From Linanthus parryae (taxonomy: Eukaryota; Streptophyta; Magnoliopsida; Ericales; Polemoniaceae), in assembly GCA_023055425.1 (NCBI GenBank), contig JALGPY010000003.1:74003491-74067490 (forward strand): 64,000 nt of DNA, given 5' to 3'. Below the pieces are notes generated by a model, which did not search any database, was not told where the DNA came from, and was given only the letters and a program-made list of their open reading frames with translations. Below, one piece after another: positions 57,704-64,000 of this stretch (the stretch's first letter is position 1; every line of letters starts with the position of its first letter). A program made the position numbers and the translations under genes.

Positions 57704-59404
57704 ATGGGTTACCTTGACCATCTCTCCAACCTTTGCTCCGTTACCAGCACAAGGAAAAGCAAGCGAAGAGTACTGCAGGTATTAGTCTCTCTCTCTCTCT
57801 CTCTCTCAAATTAGTTTTGATTAAAGACGTGTGCTTAATTAATATGATTTTCGAGTTTTTGGGTGTGCAGACAGTTGACATCAAAGTGAAAATGGACTGT
57901 GATGGCTGTGAAAGAAGGGTTCGAAATGCTGTCTCTTCCATGAAAGGTTCTTCTACTAACAATATTAGTATCCAATAGAAAAATGTATTCTTTTGAACAT
58001 GTTAATATTGACACGAAAATTCATGAGTTACAAGTCCGCTTGCTAATCAGATTATAAACTTTTGTTACTCAAGAGATCAGTTCCTACCTTCACCGGGCCA
58101 AATGCAAGGCTGCGGAATGGGGTCCAAAATTTCGAACGTAATGATGAGGTGACTGGCTAGGGAGGTCCGGAAAAAAGTTTTAGTTGTTACGTAGTTGGTT
58201 TGTTTCTTCTATTTCTTATAGTTTTTATTTTTTCATCCGTAACAATATCACTTTGATCCGATGATTTACATAGCAAAACGATGCAGATTTTTTGTAATTT
58301 TTCATGGTGTTCTAGAGTGAAGTTACTCTACAATACTATAAAAAATTACCAAAAAATTGCATCGTATTACAAATCAAATCATGAGGTGAAAGCAATATAA
58401 CAAATAGTGGTAAAAGTCTAGAACTTTATATTTATTCTACTATGAAATCACACGGACGCTCCTAGTGCTTGTTAGTTGTTTGGATAGAACAAATTTTTAT
58501 TTGATTAAGAACATTGCTTTAATCAAAACACGTGTGCTTTGCTGTTTTTCTACTTGTTTACATAAAAAAAAACACGTGTGCTTTGCTGTTTTTCTACTTG
58601 ATTACCACCCTGTTTTGAATCTTAAAAGAAGAGTTTTTAAAGGGGATTGATTCTTACAAAGCAGAAAAAGATTCTTACAAAGCCACTAACATTATTTATG
58701 CATATAATGACCAATAAAATTGTACAAATGATGTATTGGCTTTGTAAGAATCATTTTCTGCTTTGTAAGAATCATTACCCTTTTTAAAAACACCTATTTT
58801 AGTGTTGTTTTCAGCTATTTTTCCTAACGGGTACCACTCTCAAATGGGCTCTTAATCATGTGTAAACACGGTGACCTTTCTTATTGAGGGTCCAATGCTC
58901 GATAACTCACTGCGTTCTGGCCTACCACTTGGCAACTGGGGCAGCCACGGCCACTCGCAAATATTGCTTTGTTTTTATCTCAGTACTAAGTAGAAGAACA
59001 ATCCAAGCGATCATAAATTGTCACAGTAATGCCTAGCTAAAACTTCAATATACCATGACTTTTGATATGTTTCTTTGAACTTATGTATTTCTTCTTTACA
59101 ATCAGGTGCTAAATCCGTGGATGTAAATCGGAAACAAAGTCGGGTGACGGTTAGTGGGTATGTTGAACCAAACAAGGTCTTAAAAAGGGTGAAAAGCACA
59201 GGGAAGACGAGGGCTGAGTTTTGGCCATATGTTCCATACAATTTGGTGAACTATCCTTATGTTCCTCAAGCTTATGATAAGAGAGCTCCTTCTGGCTTTG
59301 TCAAGAATGTTGTGCAAGCAGATCCTAGTCCGAATGCTGCACCTATAGAGAGGCTTAGTACAATATTCAGCGACGACAACCCGGATGCGTGCTCGATAAT
59401 GTGA
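57704..59404 (+). CDS. HIPP: Heavy-metal-associated isoprenylated plant protein (HIPP), 3 exons
   Basis: Exons 57704-57778, 57871-57946 and 59106-59404 (450 bases, 149 residues). Junctions are CAG|GTATTA, GTGCAG|ACAG, AAAG|GTTCTT and AATCAG|GTGC, all GT-AG. The protein opens with MGYLDHLSNLCSV, then a single HMA domain whose metal site is MDCDGC (Cys35 and Cys38), followed by ERRVRNAVSSMKG and VTVSGYVEPNKVLKRVKSTG. The C-terminal part carries EFWPYVPY and YDKRAPSGFVKNV, and ends in CSIM, a CaaX box for farnesylation at Cys146. HIPPs bind transition metals and act as membrane- or nucleus-associated metallochaperones in detoxification and stress; this layout fits the clade around HIPP20-HIPP27, but the exact orthologue cannot be named. 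Length is normal. The gene looks intact and has its own promoter; regulation is not visible beyond the TATA box. Confidence 0.95.
57785..57808 (+). repeat. CT microsatellite in HIPP intron 1
   Basis: About 11-12 CT units directly after the donor site of the 92-base first intron; a similar CT tract is in the 5' leader. Confidence 0.85.
58525..58602 (+). repeat. Tandem duplication of about 31 bases in HIPP intron 2
   Basis: The stretch ACACGTGTGCTTTGCTGTTT followed by TTCTACTTG occurs twice (about 58528-58557 and 58572-58601), separated by a short A-rich spacer. Each copy contains CACGTG (a G-box core). Confidence 0.85.
58620..58805. mobile_element. Fold-back MITE in HIPP intron 2
   Basis: Arms of roughly 70 bases pair with each other around a loop at about 58690-58732. 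Each arm holds two copies of GATTCTTACAAAGC (complement on the right side), and the ends match as TTTTTAAA(A)GGG. Non-coding. Confidence 0.8.
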
Positions 59405-59889
59405 ACATGTTGCGTAGGGTTTTCCATCTTGAATCTTGAATGACCGAATTGATACTTACTCATTGCTTCTTTAGTTATAGAAATTAACGGCTTCTCCATT
59501 TCAGTGTGATATATCGTTGAACAAGAAAAAAGTCAATTATACTGATAACTTTTGTATTAAGAAAAACGTATTAGGTGAGAAGAACGACATATGATTTGTT
59601 TGTAACTTATTTTGTTCATCATTGTGCACGCCAAATTTAAATGCTTTTACAATTCTCGTCTTCGAAGAATTTCATTGTTGAAAGCATGGTTGTCAAACAC
59701 GCGGGTTGACCCGTAAGCCCGCCGGGTCGACGGGTCTACCCTTGGAAACAAGTCAACCCGCTTAAAACACCAAAATTTATCAAACCCGTAGCAGACTCGC
59801 CTTAACCCGGTTGACTCGTAAACACTCGGGTTAACATACAGGTTTACCGAGTTCATCAAACAGGGAACAACACAAATATTTTGGGTGAA
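59405..59889. other. 3' region of HIPP and short spacer
   Basis: The first 200 bases are probably 3' UTR. At 59700-59830 there is a patch of GGGTTGACCCG and GGGTCGACGGGTC words in both orientations. No gene. Confidence 0.45.
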
Positions 59890-60353
59890 ATTGTTGTTAT
59901 AACCTGGGTATCGCGAGCTAAGACGATACAAACACAAAGAACAAGAACACAAAATGTGATGTGGTTAACTACCACGATTGAAAGCTACTTTCACGGCTAA
60001 ACCCCATTGTTTATTGAGATAACACACACGAAGACAACCTACGAATGTAAAGGCACAAAATATGTCCTTTATATAGACATATATGACCGACTTAGTGTCC
60101 AAGACATCCAAAAAACGACCCTAAAACGGATTAGAAAACAACAACATAGACCATGCTCGTAGCCCCAGTAACTTTCGCACGAAAGGACGTTCCATTCGCA
60201 CGAAATCGTTTCATGCGAAATATTTTCCCATTCGTGCAAATGGGCAGTGTGTTTTGTCGCTTTTCGTCGTCCGTTGATCATTTGGTTCCCTTGCTTCGTA
60301 TTTAACACCTTGCCAAGCCCTCGGTGATATTCATAGAACCAAGATCCAACAAA
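59890..60353 (-). repeat. LTR-like segment preceded by a polypurine tract
   Basis: On the minus strand AAGGTGGAGATT (60354-60365) is followed by TGTTGGATCTTGG, the usual copia layout of PPT and LTR start. The segment contains TATATAAAGGACATA (possible TATA region). The left limit is approximate and no partner LTR was found. Confidence 0.5.
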
Positions 60354-60794
60354 TCTCCACCTTGCTTTGAATCCTCTCATCCGCTTGAACTTGATTTTGC
60401 CGATTCTCTCTAAATCCACAAGTTACTCCAACTTCACCATGTTCCAACAACAAGTGCCCCCAACGATGCTCCAACTCCCGTCAATTTCCTGCAATCAAAC
60501 CCTATCAATGCTCCAACTCCGGCTGAGTTCATGCAATTGACTCCCCTGTTTGTTTTTCCAACTACCACGGAGATCCTACAACAAAAAACCCAGTATGTTG
60601 CTCCAATGCCCACCAAATTCCTGCAACCAACTTCCAAACTTTCTTCAATCTCGCCCCCTACACGCCCCTCATACGCGCTGTGTCTCTCGTCAGAGACTCA
60701 CCCCTTACCAAATTTGTGTCCTCTCCAAGCACGGATCCCCCCCCCCCCCCAACCGGGCATAGAGTCTATAGTCAACTTCTAAAGTCGTTGAATA
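60354..60794. other. Spacer with repeated CC/GGAGTTGGAGC-type words and a poly(C) run
   Basis: On the minus strand GGAGTTGGAGCAT recurs at about 15-75 base spacing (near 60465 and 60513), with looser copies at about 60600. A run of 12 C lies at about 60739-60750. Frames are open on both strands but without recognisable domains. Confidence 0.4.
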
Positions 60795-62192
60795 TGTTAG
60801 GAATAGATGTCGTAGAGGAAATCTTATTTAGTATGAACATTATTTTCGCTAGAACATTTTTTGTATTATTTATTGGAGATATTTAATATAATGAAGTCCT
60901 TATATTACAATTGTTGTTTATCTTAAATATCCATAGTCGTTTATTTTGATTAATAGGGCGATCAACTATAGACTAGTATTATGTTGGATTGATATGGAGA
61001 TACCAAGTCCAACACATGGGTATGCATTAGGAGTAATGGCATACCGGATTAACCCACCACGAGAAGGCTACATTAATTATGTTAATGTCACAAGTGCTTC
61101 TCGTAGTGACAATGATATTGTGGTCCTTAGACTTGAAGTCACTAGATACTCCAGCTGTGGAATATTATGTTTTGACATCGTCAAACACTACACCGTGGTT
61201 GGGTAGCAATAACGGTAGTAATGAGACATAATAGGAAGCAAGCTCAGAGAAGGTAGTAATGTAGAGAGGATTTTTCCCTCCTACATAACGGGAACAAATA
61301 TTCACGACAACTAGAGGGGTAGAGCTTATGGAATGTCTGCCCAAACTCAAATACATCAATATGGGATATTGATGTTATCTGCATGAATAAGCCTATTCCG
61401 AGGATCGAGAAATTATTTAATATACGAGTGTGACATATATGTCTCGTGTCCAATCCGTATATAGAGACAAAGGGATAATACAATACGGTAACATTGGTCA
61501 CAAGGTTTGTCGGATCACTGACTATTTTTATTGGTTGGGTGGATAGATGTGTTGCTAGACACCGCTCTATGTTAGTAATTGTTACTACCAACTAAGTAGA
61601 ATCCTATAAGGTCACACACCCTATGGATTAAACTGTAATTTGGAATTAATTAGTAGGACTAATTAATAAGAAGGATCAATACGCAACCACAAGCAAAATT
61701 ATTAGGACTAATTTGCAAGGTGGACTAATTCGTATAAGGATAGGATTAGTATTGGATCAAATATGTAGTTAATAAGGAGTTATTAACTATATAAGGGCAC
61801 TCCTAGTTTATTTTTTCATTAGTGCATTCATTATTGAGTGATAGAACAAAGCAAGAAGAGAGCAAGAGACTAGGGCCGAACCCTAGCCGTCCGCCCGCGT
61901 CGGCCACAAAGAGGCGTCGACCTCTTGGGTCCTCGTTCTGCGTGATATTCTTCTTCCTCCTTATTGGCGTGAGCTAGCACAAAGACGCAATGTGAAATCT
62001 GGTGCAATCCTAGGTGTGAATACTCGTAGAGACGTGGACACAATTCTACGTATAGTGATTATTAAGTATAACAAGGTACACATCAATTCTTCCTTTAGTA
62101 CGTTATGATGACTTGTCCTGCGATTCATGGAGGGCTTTGAACAAAATCTTTATTTTATATTTCTGCTGCATAATTCGTATCAAAACCCTATA
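60795..62192 (+). repeat. 5' LTR of the plus-strand copia element
   Basis: It begins TGTTAGGAATAGATGTCGTAGA, here TGTTAGGAATAG, where the relative has TGTTGGAATTGTG, and ends CCCTATA before the PBS. About 1398 bases, clearly homologous to 46244-49248 without its insertion. Confidence 0.82.
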
Positions 62193-62193
62193 G

Positions 62194-62206
62194 TGGTATC
62201 AGAGCC
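62194..62206 (+). other. Primer-binding site
   Basis: TGGTATCAGAGCC, tRNA-iMet type, two bases after the LTR. Confidence 0.9.
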
Positions 62207-63786
62207 AGGATGTAACGCATAACTTAGTTTTATTTGTTATCGTTTTATCAATTTTTACACCGTTCTGTTATTTTTCGCGTAAAACTGATATTGGCATAAT
62301 GATGCAAACTGAATATGATTCAGTAGAGGATGAGCTAATTTTACGCATCGTACTGAAATTAGTAAATCCGTTCACACATGATGTGTCTTTTTGAGTTTTT
62401 AAAAGCTAGGGTTTGGGCACAATTAAGGAAAAAGATTTGTTTCTTAATTGGAAATAAGCGCACAAGGGATGGAAGGAATTAAACAACCCAAGGGTTTGAT
62501 CCTAGGACCATTCACCTACCTCCTAGCACGCCAAGCAAGCCACGACCAAGGGCCGGTTCAGCCTAGCTAGCGGTTTGACCGCACGGGCTAGGGCCGACCG
62601 TTCCGGCGGCTTGCGGCGGTCGTTGTAGGGTTCGGCCAAAAAGGTTTGGTGGGGCCCTTGGACCGTTTTGACCCTAGAAAGTCCAAATTCAACTTAAAAT
62701 TGACCAAGCGCGTTAAAGTTAGACTTTTTACTGTATTATGTGCTTATGCATAGTGATTGGATATGGCCTTAGATGCGGATGATGTGGATGTTTATTTTTG
62801 TGGTTCGGTTTTATTGTAGTTAATGTAATTAATTAAGTTTTACGGCATGCATTTCATCTTCTTCTCAACTTGTGAGTTCTCTCTAGCTAGTATTAGATAG
62901 TTAGATGATAGCTAAGACATGGAGACGAAGCATAAATACCAAATAAATCACAAGATGGCGTTATTCCATAAGCTAAGGCGCATGGACTAAATATTGAGAC
63001 ACATGTAGACGAGCTTGCTATTTTTAGGCTTTATGGATATTCTCATATGCTTAGGAATATCTTAGTTTTAGGAGGTCACATCCACATCACGTTTACTTAT
63101 TGTTTGTGGTTGTTTATTTATTGTTTTATTATTTATTTTTTGTGTATGTTTGATGCATGCAAATTGTAACAATAAAATAATTAAAACCCGGATATTTTAT
63201 TTTGGGATTGCCCAACCCAAATAAGTAGATCAGCTGATATGGATCAACAAAAAAATAAAATTGACAAGAAAATTCTTCAACGATAAATATTGTGTTTTGC
63301 CTTCTCTTGCTTAAACACTCGTCATGATCAGATAATATCAAATTCGGGCTTGCCAAAGCAAGGTGATTTAATTGATCTAGATATGGCGCAACAACACAAG
63401 CTATTAATGTGTGACTGTTTAAATGAGAGGATGAACGCAACTGAGCTATTTCAATAGGATTGAAAGTTTAGAGGTAAGCAAGTGAGATTATCTATGGGAT
63501 AGATAAATAAGGATTTATTTTTCCAATTGAACCAAGAGTTGCATATGATGCAATTGGAAATTGTTTCTGCCTAAATAACTAATTTTTGGGTGACTTGCCA
63601 AAGCAAGGTCAAGAAGAGATGAAATAAGGATCTTGGCCCACTAGAAAATATGTGATATTTTCCGCATTAATGGTGAGGGCTATTAATACGAGAAAAATTG
63701 GGAGCTATATTTGATAATATAGCCATTGTTGAATATAGTCATTTGTTCACAAAATACTAAATCTTGTATATTTCTCATTTTGTAGA
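62207..63786 (+). other. Leader of the plus-strand copia element
   Basis: A 1.6-kb non-coding leader with a GC-rich block at 62510-62660 and an AT-rich remainder. A likely structured or spliced leader; no internal gene. Confidence 0.65.
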
Positions 63787-64000
63787 ATGAAAATGGCAAA
63801 CAATCAATCAACATCGAACACATCACTACGATCAGTCTTTGAGAAGGACAAACTTCCAGGAATCAATTTTCGAGATTGGTACAGAAACTTGAGAATTGTT
63901 CTCAAGCAAGAAAAGAAGCTGTACATTCTAGAGGGACCAGTTCCTGAAGCACCATAAAATAATACTTTTGCCGCTTTAAAGGCGCATCAGAAGATCATTG
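63787..64000 (+). pseudogene. Copia gag start, interrupted by a stop
   Basis: ATG at 63787 opens a frame with KDKLPGINFRDWYRNLRIVL and KLYILEGPVPEAP, the N-terminal gag of this copia family (family: L-G-NF-DW-RNLRIVLK-EK--Y-L--P-P--P). A TAA at 63955-63957 stops it after 56 codons; the same frame then continues with FAALKAHQKI to the window end. A nonsense mutation, so this copy is probably inactive. Confidence 0.85.

Larger units (their letters stand above)
60795..64000 (+). mobile_element. Ty1/copia element (same family as 42997-49248), 5' part, runs off the window
   Basis: 5' LTR, tRNA-Met PBS, long leader and gag start in canonical order on the plus strand. Leader segments match the minus-strand relative throughout (for example the TTGCCAAAGCAAGG...AACTAATTTTTGGGTGACTT region). 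Its 3' part lies beyond the window. Confidence 0.85.

Noticed and set aside
60434..60782. Open frames with repeated LVGVGA/PTKFLQP-like words
   Set aside because: The repeats are real at DNA level, but no start context, domain or homologous copy supports a protein.

Overview
The window is nuclear DNA of a flowering plant, most likely a eudicot. It contains split genes of plant families (a GT14 glucuronosyltransferase with four coding exons and a HIPP metallochaperone with three), plant-type Ty1/copia, Ty3/Athila, L1-type LINE, hAT, Harbinger-like and CACTA elements, and many microsatellites and homopolymer runs. The species cannot be named from what is visible.

Only two apparently intact host genes are present, both on the + strand. 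The GT14 gene (4522-9308) was rebuilt by locating its short second exon (8420-8495) and third exon (8587-8702); it gives a 415-residue type II membrane protein, and intron 3 needs a GC donor. The HIPP gene (57704-59404) gives a 149-residue protein with one HMA domain and a C-terminal CSIM prenylation box. A single exon resembling Elongator subunit 2 lies at the left edge (1-175, minus) and appears broken by a stop.

The rest is mostly layered transposon debris. In 9781-29720 an L1-type LINE (minus) is split by a copia element (minus, LTRs 10381-11512 and 28903-29348). That element's 3' LTR took a hAT MITE with an 8-bp target duplication, and its RT region was split by a Sirevirus-like copia element (plus, 14123-24885). 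The Sirevirus-like element has two-zinc-finger gag, pol, an extra third ORF and two polypurine tracts; gag, pol and the third ORF all carry stops or frame breaks.

Region 29721-36002 holds unassigned DNA, a fold-back element (31944-32324) and a truncated Sirevirus-like copy (LTR plus gag start, minus). Region 36107-42996 is an Athila-like element with gag and protease but no reverse transcriptase. Region 42997-49248 is a third copia element (minus) whose LTR was hit by a Sirevirus insertion now reduced to a solo LTR with a perfect 5-bp duplication; it sits in a fourth copia fragment (49249-51110). Another Sirevirus-like LTR (51114-52572) and a decayed CACTA transposon (about 52930-55885) follow. 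After the HIPP gene come an LTR-like segment (59890-60353) and the 5' end of a plus-strand copia element (60795 to window end), of the same family as 42997-49248.

The most unusual signal is a palindrome, consensus TCTCAAGGCCTTGAGA, repeated some twenty-odd times across the Sirevirus-like element: in both LTRs, inside gag and pol in more than one reading frame, in the spacer and near the third ORF. A diverged LTR relative at 51114-52572 carries a different but still mostly palindromic core (CAAAGCTTTG) in a similar setting, which suggests that the symmetry itself is selected.
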